From Singulisphaera sp. GP187 (GTDB taxonomy: Bacteria > Planctomycetota > Phycisphaerae > Phycisphaerales > SM1A02): a stretch of DNA of 43,872 nucleotides. A program made the translations under genes and the position numbers. Where the stretch lies: NCBI GenBank assembly GCA_945871445.1, contig CAMBWI010000014.1, positions 1 to 43,872 on the forward strand, written 5' to 3'. The notes under the pieces were generated by a model that did not search any database, was not told the origin of the DNA, and worked only from the letters and a program-made list of their open reading frames with translations. Positions 1 through 8,465 of the stretch are shown here, one piece after another. How positions within the stretch are numbered: the stretch's first letter is position 1; every line of letters starts with the position of its first letter.

Positions 1-90
1 CCCACAGTATTTGAAGTTCAGAATTTCTGAGTCTTTGAATGTTTGTTTTCAATTCGGAAGTCCATCTCGGTGTTGGACAGAAAACAGAAT

Positions 91-149
91 ACGGAAAAAG
101 TTAAAAGGGAAAAAGGATAAAGGGTAAAAGGGATAAAGGGAAAAGGTTA
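91..149. repeat. A/G-rich degenerate repeat tract downstream of the SUMF1-domain gene
   Basis: The plus strand is almost pure A and G with scattered T, built from variants of the unit AAAAGGGATAAAGGG. On the minus strand it is a polypyrimidine run just past the stop codon (TAA, 149-147) of the SUMF1-domain gene. A 5-bp inverted repeat, GTCCA/TGGAC at 60-64 and 74-78, lies farther out. The pyrimidine run could serve as a transcript end or pause region, but it has no proper terminator stem. Positions 1-90 hold no gene that I can support. Confidence 0.5.
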
Positions 150-1229
150 ATCGGCAGTCCTCGCGAAACGGCAACCGACGTCGCCGATCTGGCTGCCTGG
201 GGCGTTGCCGTAGCGGAGCGAGGCACGGCAGTGGAAGGCGTCGTTGCTCCACCCCCCGCCGCGCAGCACGCGCGCCCCAAGTTCACTCTGCGCTGGACCC
301 GTTGGATCAACCACACCATCTGCGCAAGATTTGTAATAGTCGCCTTCGTACCAATCGTTGGTCCACTCCCAAACATTGCCGATCATGTCGTAGAAACCAA
401 GTGCGTTGGGGGTTTTCTGTGCAACTGGATGTGTCGTTTCCCCACTATTCCCATTGTTCCACGCGATCTGATCAAGTTCGCCGTACCTGGGCTTTCGTAC
501 ACCTGCCCGACACGCGTATTCCCACTGCGCTTCGGTTGGAAGTTTCATCCCAGTCTTTGCGCAGAACTTCTGACAGTCATCCCACGAGACTTGTTCAACT
601 GGATTTTTTGCCGTCAACAATTGGTTTGGTGATTCTGCACCAGCTTTTTCTTGCGCCTCTTGCTTGGTCAGCCCTTCTTCAATGTACTTCGCAATCACTT
701 GATCGCGTTGCTCATTGCTATTTTTCTGAAATTTGCTCGGGTTCTCTCCCATCACCTTCATCCACTGCTCTTGCGTCACTTCGGTGCGACCGAGATAGAA
801 CGCTTTCGTGATCGTCACCTCGTGGGCAGGTCGTTCTGAGTATTTGCCCTTAGGCAAATTCTCCGCCATATACTTTTCCATTGCCACCGCTTCAGTATCA
901 CCGGGGCTCATTCCCATTACAAACTTGCCTGGAGGAACAAGCAACATCTCGATGCCTGTCTTTTTGTCCTTCACTCGCCACGGCAAATTTGTTTCAGTGA
1001 TGCGCTTCAGATAATCCGCATCGGTGACAACCTTGGGATCAGGATTCTGTTCGAGAACTTCGGCCCAAGGAAATGGCGAGGCCGTTGCGGCAGGTGCAGG
1101 TTTTGGTTTTGGCTTCGGCTTCGCTGGAGCAACGCCACCTTGACTTGCACCGATGAGTGCCGCCACCATCACCACCCCAACCAACATTAGCACGATATTG
1201 CGACCGGAATTGATCTTCATAAGATTCAT
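147..1229 (-). CDS. Exported SUMF1/FGE-domain protein (formylglycine-generating-enzyme fold)
   Basis: The 360-residue protein starts with a hydrophobic segment (about residues 12-28), read as a signal peptide or anchor. A Lys-Pro repeat linker (about 35-44) follows, then an FGE-sulfatase domain from about residue 90 to the end. Family hallmarks are the IEMLLVPPGKFVMG entry, LGRTEVTQEQW, NPVEQVSWDDC, LPTEAQWEYACRAG, GNVWEWTNDWY and a C-terminal RVLRGGGW. True FGE uses a pair of copper-binding cysteines near the C-terminus. Here the first position looks like Asn329 and only Cys334 is kept, so sulfatase activation is doubtful. It may be a structural or regulatory relative, as is common in planctomycetes. 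The start ATG at 1229 has a GAGAG-type purine stretch upstream; a second ATG lies at 1220. It sits 118 bases downstream of valS on the same strand. Confidence 0.85.
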   Translation of the reverse strand: MNLMKINSGRNIVLMLVGVVMVAALIGASQGGVAPAKPKPKPKPAPAATASPFPWAEVLEQNPDPKVVTDADYLKRITETNLPWRVKDKKTGIEMLLVPPGKFVMGMSPGDTEAVAMEKYMAENLPKGKYSERPAHEVTITKAFYLGRTEVTQEQWMKVMGENPSKFQKNSNEQRDQVIAKYIEEGLTKQEAQEKAGAESPNQLLTAKNPVEQVSWDDCQKFCAKTGMKLPTEAQWEYACRAGVRKPRYGELDQIAWNNGNSGETTHPVAQKTPNALGFYDMIGNVWEWTNDWYEGDYYKSCADGVVDPTGPAQSELGARVLRGGGWSNDAFHCRASLRYGNAPGSQIGDVGCRFARTAD

Positions 1230-1347
1230 ATTACTCTCGAACTCCCACTCCTTTAAGTGCGCAGCGAGTCTCTAAAAACGAGAGTGGGCGCCCAATTCGC
1301 AGGCGGGTGCGAGTGACAGTGTCGTCAAAACGAAATCATTCAAAGTT

Positions 1348-4300
1348 TTACACCATCGCAGAAAGCACTTCCAGCGCGCGGCGAGCGGCCGCAAGATCCG
1401 CTTGTGCTTGCGAAAGCATACGTCTGGTTTCTTCGATGACTTCTGGCTTCGCTTTGGCGAGATAGCCAGCATTGGATAATTTGCCCTCAAATCCCGCAGA
1501 TTTACGCTCTCGATCCACAATGATTTCTTCCAGTCGCTTGCGCTCCGCGCCGACATCAACGGCATCGACGAGTGCGGAAAGCAGAAGTTCGCAACCTAGA
1601 AATGGAAACGGCACAGCATCGGCGGGCCGAGTCGCGCCATCGGAACATTCTGCGCGCTCGAGACCTGCAAGAGTTTCGACAGTACCACTTCCCTGCGCAA
1701 CGATGTCCATGATCTCCTTCGGTGCGTGTAACACGATGCGCCTTCGATCATGCACTTGTCTTTCGCCACGCACATTACGAATCGCCATCACCAAAGCCTG
1801 CACTCGCTGAAAAGATTCGATCGCCTGCGCATCATTGAGCGCACGATCAGGCGCTGGCCAACGAGCGACTGCAAGTAAATCAGACGAAGGCAAATCGAGT
1901 CCTCGAATTGGCGCAGTCGAAACACCTCGCACTGCAGTCCACAGAACCTCTGTCACAAATGGCATCACAGGATGCATCACGCGCAAGATGCCATCCATCA
2001 TTGCCCGCAGAACCGCTTGCTGAACTGGATCATTTTTCACCGTCGGCTTGATCGCTTCGAGATACCAATCGCAGAAATCTCGCCATACAAAGTCGTACAG
2101 GGCGTCTGCGATTGGGTTGAACTGATATTCAGCAAGTGCGTTCTCGATCGTGGTGACCATTCTGCAAAAACGAGCGACAATCCAGCGGTCTGGAAGTGAA
2201 ACGGGAGTGACTGCAGATTGGGAAGTTGTCGTCGTTGCCAACTGCGAAAGCGCAAAGCGCGATGCGTTCCACAACTTTGTCGCAAAGTTTCGCCCTAGAT
2301 CGAATCGACTGGATGTATTTCGCGCTAGAGGAATTGCATCCGTGGCAGTGACGAGACCAGCGGAAACTCCATAGGCCGTGACCATCTGCTTTGTCGGATC
2401 GGTTGGACACACCTGATTCGGCGCAGCAACGATATGCCCCGATTCGGTGGTGATGGTCTTGGGCTGAAATGCTTGCTGTGTAAATGGACAGAGCACATCA
2501 ACAGGCAGTCGAACATCCTGCGTTGCTGTGGACATTTGCGTTAATACAAAGCGCATCGCATCTGCGCCGTGCGTGGCAATGATGTCGCGAGGATCGACAC
2601 CATTCGCAAGCGACTTAGACATTTTCTGACCGTAACCATCTTGAACGATGCAATGAATGAAGACCGAATGAAATGGCAATCGACCATTCATAAAATAACG
2701 GTTGAACATCACCATACGACTGACCCACAGCGTGATGATTTCGCGTGCAGTCGAAAGGACCGCACTTGGATTAAATGTGTCCAACATCCCTTCCATCCCA
2801 AATCGATTTGGATTGGGCCATCCCAGCGTGCTCATTGGCCACAGTGCACTGGAAAACCAAGTGTCCAAAACATCAGGATCCTGCGTAAAACCTGCTGTAT
2901 TCAAGGCTGGAATGAGCGTTGTATCGAGCGCTTCTGGCGGGCAGACAAAGACTTCGATCCTTCCATCTGGAAGCGTTCGGCGAATCTCTGCTGCACCCAA
3001 ATCGGTCCACGCAGTTGCACTGGGAACTTTCGTCGCATCGAACGAACACGACCAAACTGGAATGCGGTGCCCCCACCATAATTGACGCGAGATGCACCAA
3101 TCTCGAATCCCCTCGTGCCAATGCTGAAATGTCTTGGCGTATCGAGCAGGGAAAAATTTCAAGCCGCCATCGCCTGCGTTGGCCGTGCCCGGCACCGCAT
3201 CGATCGAACCTTCGTATTGCTCACGATCCATTGCGCGCAGTGCGCTTGCGCTCAATCGTGGATCGGTGACTCGCACATACCACTGATCTGAAAGATACGG
3301 TTCAATCGCAACATGACTGCGCGATCCATGGCCGACGCTGTGTCGATACGGTTTGACTGCCTCGAGCAGTCCGTTGGATTTGAACCAAGCGACCACGGCC
3401 TTACGTGCATCTTCGCGTGAGAGTCCAATGAAAGGCTTTGCAGTTGCACTGACATCACTCCATCCATGACGATCACTGATCGAACCATCGGGCGCCATTA
3501 TGTTGATGACTTGGAGTTCGTGACGGCGACCGAGTTCCCAGTCGTTGGCATCATGCGCTGGCGTAATTTTCAGAAATCCGCTTGCAAACTGCGCTTTTGC
3601 ATCTTGAGGATCACCGCCCATTGCCACGGGCATCACAACATAATCGTCCTCGACAATTGGAATGATTCGATCGACGATCGGCAATCGAACGCGCTTGCCG
3701 CGCAACGCTGCAGCACGCGGGTCGCGCGGATTGATTCCAATTCCGCTGTCGCCAAGCATCGTTTCTGGACGAGTTGTTGCAACGGTGATGTGACCAGAAC
3801 CATCTTCGAGTGGATATTGCAAGTACCAAAAGAATCCATCCACTTCTTCCATTTCGACTTCATCATCGGAGAGCGCAGTTTGGGAAGCAGGATCCCAATT
3901 GACCAAACGCTTTCCGCGTTCGATCAGTCCATCGGCGAAGAGCCGAAAGAATGCCTCGCGTACAGCTGCAGTGCAAACAGGATCCATCGTGAAACGCGTC
4001 CGAGCCTCGTCACACGATGCTCCCATTTCTCTCAGTTGCGAAAGAATGACTGTTTCATATTCGTCCTTCCACTCTTGCACTTTCGCTACGAATGCTTCGC
4101 GTGAAAAATCCGTGCGGCGCTTGCCCTGCATCTGCAAACGCTTCTCCACAACTGTTTGGGTTGCGATTCCAGCGTGATCAGTTCCTGGCATCCACATCGC
4201 ATTCATTCCTCGCATTCGAGCGACGCGAATCAAAACATCTTGAAGCGTGTTGTTGAGCGCGTGTCCAAGATGAAGCGCTGCTGTCACGTTTGGCGGCGGA

Positions 4301-4431
4301 ATGAAGATGGAATATGGCGATCCAGAACCCTTCGGTTGCGCGTGAAAACAACCCGCTTGGGACCAGCGGGCGAGTATTGTTTTTTCGTGCTCGATCGGCG
4401 AGTACGATTTCGCGAGCGTGACTTCACTCAT
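1348..4431 (-). CDS. valS: Valyl-tRNA synthetase
   Basis: This 1027-residue class I aminoacyl-tRNA synthetase charges tRNA-Val with valine in the cytoplasm. The HIGH-type signature is HLGH at 54-57 and the KMSKS loop is at 603-607. An editing (CP1) domain lies between, with TTRPETMLGDSGI. The C-terminal part has the anticodon-binding region and a Leu/Arg/Glu-rich coiled coil ending near 1020, as usual for ValRS. It is longer than typical bacterial ValRS (about 880-950) mainly because of an insertion at about residues 644-708, between DVRLP and SSRFDLGRNFATKLWN, containing Cys648, His666 and Cys675. The start ATG at 4431 overlaps by 14 bases the start of the divergent TPR gene if that gene begins at 4418. 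No strong ribosome binding site is visible. Confidence 0.97.
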   Translation of the reverse strand: MSEVTLAKSYSPIEHEKTILARWSQAGCFHAQPKGSGSPYSIFIPPPNVTAALHLGHALNNTLQDVLIRVARMRGMNAMWMPGTDHAGIATQTVVEKRLQMQGKRRTDFSREAFVAKVQEWKDEYETVILSQLREMGASCDEARTRFTMDPVCTAAVREAFFRLFADGLIERGKRLVNWDPASQTALSDDEVEMEEVDGFFWYLQYPLEDGSGHITVATTRPETMLGDSGIGINPRDPRAAALRGKRVRLPIVDRIIPIVEDDYVVMPVAMGGDPQDAKAQFASGFLKITPAHDANDWELGRRHELQVINIMAPDGSISDRHGWSDVSATAKPFIGLSREDARKAVVAWFKSNGLLEAVKPYRHSVGHGSRSHVAIEPYLSDQWYVRVTDPRLSASALRAMDREQYEGSIDAVPGTANAGDGGLKFFPARYAKTFQHWHEGIRDWCISRQLWWGHRIPVWSCSFDATKVPSATAWTDLGAAEIRRTLPDGRIEVFVCPPEALDTTLIPALNTAGFTQDPDVLDTWFSSALWPMSTLGWPNPNRFGMEGMLDTFNPSAVLSTAREIITLWVSRMVMFNRYFMNGRLPFHSVFIHCIVQDGYGQKMSKSLANGVDPRDIIATHGADAMRFVLTQMSTATQDVRLPVDVLCPFTQQAFQPKTITTESGHIVAAPNQVCPTDPTKQMVTAYGVSAGLVTATDAIPLARNTSSRFDLGRNFATKLWNASRFALSQLATTTTSQSAVTPVSLPDRWIVARFCRMVTTIENALAEYQFNPIADALYDFVWRDFCDWYLEAIKPTVKNDPVQQAVLRAMMDGILRVMHPVMPFVTEVLWTAVRGVSTAPIRGLDLPSSDLLAVARWPAPDRALNDAQAIESFQRVQALVMAIRNVRGERQVHDRRRIVLHAPKEIMDIVAQGSGTVETLAGLERAECSDGATRPADAVPFPFLGCELLLSALVDAVDVGAERKRLEEIIVDRERKSAGFEGKLSNAGYLAKAKPEVIEETRRMLSQAQADLAAARRALEVLSAMV

Positions 4432-5455
4432 ATCAAACCAAGTCTACCGATCGACCCGTGAATGGGCGTCGTTCGATAAGTATGCGCTGGTGATAGTGAT
4501 GCTCATCTGCATTTGCGGTGGTTGTGATCAATCGAAAAACTCTGCGCCAATCGATCCCAACGATACGGTTGCGATGCGGACTGCGATGGATGCTGTCGAA
4601 AATTTGCTCAATTCGGCTCGATTTGATGAAGCACTGCGAATTGCTATGCGACTATCCGAAGTTGCGCCGACAAATGGCGATGTGTTTGAATTACTCGGCC
4701 GTACCGAAATTGCTGTTGGTCTTGCATCTGCAAATCCTGCAATTAAACAGTCAATGCGGGTTGCTGCGGCTGCTGCATATTCGCGTGCAGTCGAACTCAA
4801 CCCACCAAGCGCTGGCTTACTGAATGCAGCGGGCGTTGCTGCGCAAAGTGCTGGCGACCCGACATCTGCAGTTGGTTTTTTTGGGCGCGCTGCGGGTCTT
4901 GACCCTTCCAATCCACAGCATCCTCTCTTTGCCGGACTTGCATTATTGCAGTTAGGACAGCTTGAAAAATCAAGAGCCGCCCTTGAAATTGCTCGAACTC
5001 TCGATCCAAAATCGCCGTGGCCCGTGAGTGGGCTTTCAGGAATTGCGCTGACTTCTGGCGACGCACAAGCTGCGCTTGCGTTGGCGCGCGAGGCGCGCGT
5101 ACTTGATCCACGCAATGATGAACTGCGCGTTCCAGAGGCAAAGGCACTTCGAAAATTGGGACAACATCAAGAAGTTCTCACACTGCTTCTTGCGCTTCCA
5201 CCACAAGCGCGAATGACCGAAGCAATGGTTTGGGAAATTTCGGCCGCACACGAATCACTTGGCGATCGCCCCGCTGCAGCGCAAGCGTGGGGAAAGTGGG
5301 CTGAATTTTCTGGAAGTGCCGAAGCTGCTGCAGATGCAGTGCGCAGATGGACCGAAGCAGGCGATCCAATTCAGGCTGCGACTTGGCGACAAGTTGCTCG
5401 ACAACGTGGTTGGCGAGGCGATGAAAAATCGTCAATCCCGCCAGTACTCAAGTGA
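4418..5455 (+). CDS. TPR-repeat protein, probably exported
   Basis: The 345-residue protein has a hydrophobic segment at about residues 22-34 ending in CICGGC. That may be a lipoprotein-type signal, although the residues before Cys36 do not match a standard lipobox well. The rest is a run of tetratricopeptide-like helical pairs, for example FDEALRIAMRLSEVAPTNGDVFELLGR, AYSRAVELNPPSAGLLNAAGVAA, AVGFFGRAAGLDPSNPQHPLFAGLALLQLG and SRAALEIARTLDPKSPWPVSG. TPRs are protein-docking scaffolds, so no enzymatic function is implied. The start is uncertain: ATG 4418 overlaps valS divergently and gives a long n-region, and the only in-frame alternatives (GTG or ATG near 4490-4500) would cut into the hydrophobic segment. 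It converges on the esterase gene. Confidence 0.8.
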   Translation: MTSLISNQVYRSTREWASFDKYALVIVMLICICGGCDQSKNSAPIDPNDTVAMRTAMDAVENLLNSARFDEALRIAMRLSEVAPTNGDVFELLGRTEIAVGLASANPAIKQSMRVAAAAAYSRAVELNPPSAGLLNAAGVAAQSAGDPTSAVGFFGRAAGLDPSNPQHPLFAGLALLQLGQLEKSRAALEIARTLDPKSPWPVSGLSGIALTSGDAQAALALAREARVLDPRNDELRVPEAKALRKLGQHQEVLTLLLALPPQARMTEAMVWEISAAHESLGDRPAAAQAWGKWAEFSGSAEAAADAVRRWTEAGDPIQAATWRQVARQRGWRGDEKSSIPPVLK

Positions 5456-5486
5456 GTTTTGAAGACAGAATCTAAGACGCAATCGT

Positions 5487-5516
5487 TTGCAACTCGAAAC
5501 CGAGCAACTTTTTTAA
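5487..5516 (+). terminator. Possible weak terminator between convergent TPR and esterase genes
   Basis: CTCG-AAAC-CGAG, flanked by TTG/CAA, forms a short stem with a bulge and is followed directly by TTTTTT. It lies between two convergent genes, where transcript ends are expected. The stem is short, so the call is tentative. Confidence 0.35.
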
Positions 5517-6409
5517 GGCGACGATTTCTCTTCGGATTTGATTGGAATTTCCTTCGCGTCAGTCGAATCCCCTGCTTTGGCAGCAGGCTTTGGATGCTCT
5601 TTGAAGAAACGAACAATCAATTCTGCGGAGCCCTTTGGATATTCGTGTTTGCCTTCATGAATCGCTGTGATGAGAGGCGCGCCTTTTGTCGATTCATAGA
5701 TTGTCGCAGTGAAAACACCTTCTTTCACCCAAGGCTTCGCTTCATTAGAACAATCGTTTGCCTTGCGCACGTTGTCAAATGTTTTTTGCTGCCAAGAAAA
5801 TTTGACAAGCGGATCATTCTTCCCTGCAATGTGTAGCACTGGAATTGGAATCAAACTTGATTCAGACTTCAGACTTGCAGCTGCGACAGGCGCGATTGCG
5901 GCAAAGTTTGCACCACGAGTTTTCCAAAGCAAATATGTAAAACCACCACCGTTTGAATGCCCCGTGGAATAAATCTGACGATCATCAATCTTGTACTCCT
6001 TGCGCAAGGATGCAAGCATCGCATCGAAGAACTTTAGGTCTCGATCACCATTCTCGCCATTAGCGTGTTGCCAACCAGATTTTTTACCTTCCGGATCAGT
6101 CAATTTTCCAACTGTTGGCAATCCTTGCGGAAAAACCAGAATTGCTTCGGGCCACGCTTGAAGCATTGCCCATGAACGACTCACGCGCTCTGCACTACCA
6201 CCGTGACCGTGCCAACAAAAAACGAGCGGCATACTCGCGCTCATGTCGGATGGCACATGCACAAGCGCTGTGCGCTCGACGCCATCCACAGTCCATTGCT
6301 GTTTCACAAATGCTTCAGATTTCTTCGCAGGCACCTCGGGAGTTTTCTCTTGGGCATGAATCGGCAGTGCGATACATGAGATAGCAAGAATAAGTGACAA
6401 AATCTGCAT
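5513..6409 (-). CDS. Secreted alpha/beta-hydrolase, LpqC/polyhydroxybutyrate-depolymerase-like esterase
   Basis: The 298-residue protein has a clear signal peptide (hydrophobic 3-16, likely cleavage after IHAQ at about 20). The hydrolase fold follows, with the oxyanion-side motif CWHGHGGS (65-72) and the nucleophile elbow GHSNGG around Ser152. The order of motifs and the extracellular signal resemble the COG3509 group of esterases (feruloyl esterase, PHB depolymerase-like). A plausible catalytic His is in GKHEYPKG near the C-terminus. The substrate cannot be read from sequence; carbohydrate-linked esters or short polyesters are the family norm. The tail after about 275 is Lys/Ser/Glu-rich and probably disordered. 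It is divergent from the methyltransferase gene, with 63 bases between starts. Confidence 0.85.
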   Translation of the reverse strand: MQILSLILAISCIALPIHAQEKTPEVPAKKSEAFVKQQWTVDGVERTALVHVPSDMSASMPLVFCWHGHGGSAERVSRSWAMLQAWPEAILVFPQGLPTVGKLTDPEGKKSGWQHANGENGDRDLKFFDAMLASLRKEYKIDDRQIYSTGHSNGGGFTYLLWKTRGANFAAIAPVAAASLKSESSLIPIPVLHIAGKNDPLVKFSWQQKTFDNVRKANDCSNEAKPWVKEGVFTATIYESTKGAPLITAIHEGKHEYPKGSAELIVRFFKEHPKPAAKAGDSTDAKEIPIKSEEKSSP

Positions 6410-6472
6410 AATTTATGATATCGAATTTGTAAGAGTCAAACCGCAATCGTGCGATCGCTTTATGATTGACTC

Positions 6473-7318
6473 ATGTCGCAACCCAACGCTTCCGCAAAGC
6501 CAGATTATGTTTTAGGCACACACGACGCGGAGCATGCGCGACTTGGGAAACAACATTCGCTCTGGCGCGAATTGGTGCATGACGGGTGGAAGCGTGCTGG
6601 AATTGTTGCAGGCAGTCGAGTGGTTGATGTGGGCGCAGGCCCCGGGTTTGCAACAATGGATCTTGCTGAAATCGTCGGCAAAAATGGTCGTGTTGTCGCC
6701 GTGGAAATCTCCAGAAAGTTTGTGCAGGAAGTGAATGATCAGGCGAAAGCGCGTGGAATGGTTCATGTCAGTGGACACGTTGTTGACTTGATGCATGAAG
6801 ATATTCCAACCATTGATGGACTTTTCGATGCCGCGTGGTGCCGATGGGTCTGCATGTTCGTGCCTGATGTTTCTGTATTGGTGAATCGCATTCACCACTC
6901 ACTGCGAGATGGAGGCGTGGCGGTTTTTCATGAATATGTCCAATACGAAACGTTTGGATTGCAGCCGCCCACCGAAGGAATTTTATCATTCACACACGCA
7001 GCGATGAAAAGTTTCAGTGACCGAGGAGGAGAGACCAATATCGCTGGACGTGTGCTGAGAGAATTGCGCCAGCACGATTTTGAAATTCTCTCCATCAAGC
7101 CCATCGTGCGATCAGCGCGTCCTCACGAAGAACTTTGGCAGTGGCCCGCAAGTTTCATTCGTATCTATGTGCCACGACTGGTGGAATCTAGCCAAGAGAG
7201 TGAAGCATGGGGGAAAAAAGTTCTTGCCGAACTCGACTTCGCAGAACAAGATCCGCAGTCCATCAGGCTCACTCCCACTGTGCTTGAGATCATCGCGCGA
7301 AATCGGCGCGCTTGTTGA
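6473..7318 (+). CDS. Class I SAM-dependent methyltransferase (UbiE-like)
   Basis: The 281-residue soluble protein carries the SAM-binding glycine motif VVDVGAGPGFATMDLAE (about 49-65), an acidic residue ending the second strand (VVAVEIS) and an Asp-containing motif III region (GLFDAAWCRWV). This is the layout of class I methyltransferases. The small-molecule or lipid substrate is not apparent, and the C-terminal 100 residues show no further motif I recognise. Its neighbours (esterase, SDR) are on the other strand and give no operon context. The start ATG at 6473 is well placed relative to the conserved core. Confidence 0.82.
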   Translation: MSQPNASAKPDYVLGTHDAEHARLGKQHSLWRELVHDGWKRAGIVAGSRVVDVGAGPGFATMDLAEIVGKNGRVVAVEISRKFVQEVNDQAKARGMVHVSGHVVDLMHEDIPTIDGLFDAAWCRWVCMFVPDVSVLVNRIHHSLRDGGVAVFHEYVQYETFGLQPPTEGILSFTHAAMKSFSDRGGETNIAGRVLRELRQHDFEILSIKPIVRSARPHEELWQWPASFIRIYVPRLVESSQESEAWGKKVLAELDFAEQDPQSIRLTPTVLEIIARNRRAC

Positions 7319-7384
7319 AGAAATACCCGACGCGCACGCCACAACCAGTTGAGCAACAATCATTTTTACATTTACAGAGTTGCG

Positions 7385-8164
7385 TTATGTTGTCAACCAA
7401 CGCCCACCATCAAGCCGAAGAATCGCACCAGTCATAAAGGATGCTTCAATCGCTAACCACGCCGCACATTGCGCGGCTTCGACTGCAGTCCCTGCACGCT
7501 TGAGTGGAGTTCGTTCGATGTATCTCGCCTGGAATTCTGGATCTGCACCGACGGGCCACTCCACAACTCCAGGCGCAATGCCGTTCACTCTAATAGAAGG
7601 AGCAAGTTCCACCGCAAGCGCTTCAACAAGTGCGATCATCGCACCCTTTGATGCGAAATAGGCCGCGTGTTTCGTATACATCCGCCCCTGTGCGTGCATA
7701 TCAGTGAAACAAACAACAGAACCTCCTGCTGGCAAGATGCTCTGCGCAAGTTGCGGTCGTAACGCTTGGGTCAACAACAATGGCGCAAGTGCATTCGTGC
7801 GAAAATGCGAGAGCGCATACTCCGCATCGATATCACCAATTGCACACTCGTCATATCGACTCGCACAATGCACGATGACATCGAGCGGTTCGCTGGCAAA
7901 GGTTGCCGCCATTGCAACGACTGCTGTTGGATCATCAAGATTGGCAGCACGCAATTCGATCTTTGCATCGTGGTGACCTGCATCATGCGCTGACTTGCGA
8001 ACCATATCGCACGACGCTTGCGCAATTGCGTCAATTTTTCTAACAGCAAGCACAACATCGTGACCTCGATGAGCGAATTCAATCGCAGTTGCACGACCAA
8101 CGCGCACTGCGGCACCTGTGACGAGCGTTCGAGGAGGGCGCGACGAATTCACTTTAACTTTCAT
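7385..8164 (-). CDS. SDR oxidoreductase of the pteridine reductase/FolM type
   Basis: The 259-residue Rossmann protein has the cofactor motif TGAAVRVG (16-23). Arg in place of the usual Gly-Ile is typical of NADPH-dependent pteridine reductases (PTR1, FolM). The catalytic YxxxK is Tyr169/Lys173. The usual SDR serine is replaced by Asp155 in CFTDMHA, the same substitution as in PTR1 and FolM, whose triad is Asp-Tyr-Lys. The likely reaction is reduction of dihydropterin or dihydromonapterin to the tetrahydro form in the cytoplasm. That assignment rests on these motifs; a generic SDR with another substrate cannot be excluded. The gene is translationally coupled to the upstream small membrane protein by an ATGA overlap (8161-8164). 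Confidence 0.8.
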   Translation of the reverse strand: MKVKVNSSRPPRTLVTGAAVRVGRATAIEFAHRGHDVVLAVRKIDAIAQASCDMVRKSAHDAGHHDAKIELRAANLDDPTAVVAMAATFASEPLDVIVHCASRYDECAIGDIDAEYALSHFRTNALAPLLLTQALRPQLAQSILPAGGSVVCFTDMHAQGRMYTKHAAYFASKGAMIALVEALAVELAPSIRVNGIAPGVVEWPVGADPEFQARYIERTPLKRAGTAVEAAQCAAWLAIEASFMTGAILRLDGGRWLTT

Positions 8165-8436
8165 TGACGCTCCTCTTTTGGTGGTTCTTGGGGAGATATG
8201 CCAAACTGCTTTTCAATATCGCTTGGTGTTGGAGTGGATGCTCGACGGCCAGCCTCGGTCCATCCTTGCATTGCAGGTGGATTCTTTGCCTTCTTGCGCG
8301 TTTCCAAGGATCGCCCATTCAACCGTCGAAACACCGAACTGTTTATGGAAACAAGAACCACCAGCAAAATCAATCCAATGAGCCCCACCAAGATGATGAT
8401 GAATAATAATGATGATGGAGGCTCGACAGCATTCAT
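8161..8436 (-). CDS. Small single-pass membrane protein, unknown function
   Basis: The 91-residue protein has one strongly hydrophobic helix (about residues 9-30). A basic patch follows (RRLNGRSLETRKKAK), then a Pro/Ser/Glu-rich soluble tail with SDIEKQFGI. I do not recognise the family. Support for it being real: its stop overlaps the start of the SDR gene in the ATGA configuration (8161-8164), and it has a clean membrane topology. A start at 8436 leaves only 29 bases to the preferred start (8466) of the divergent AsmA-like gene. The positive-inside rule would place the C-terminal tail in the cytoplasm, next to the SDR it is coupled to. Confidence 0.65.
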   Translation of the reverse strand: MNAVEPPSSLLFIIILVGLIGLILLVVLVSINSSVFRRLNGRSLETRKKAKNPPAMQGWTEAGRRASTPTPSDIEKQFGISPQEPPKEERQ

Positions 8437-8465
8437 ACGATGAGTATTACCATCGCAGAGTAACC

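Noticed and set aside
3466-4104. 212-codon plus-strand frame opposite valS
   Set aside because: Antisense shadow of conserved ValRS sequence with no recognisable protein features.
8409-8465. Upstream ATG start for the AsmA-like gene
   Set aside because: It overlaps the divergent small membrane protein gene and adds a polar stretch; the ATG at 8466 gives a normal n-region before the membrane helix.
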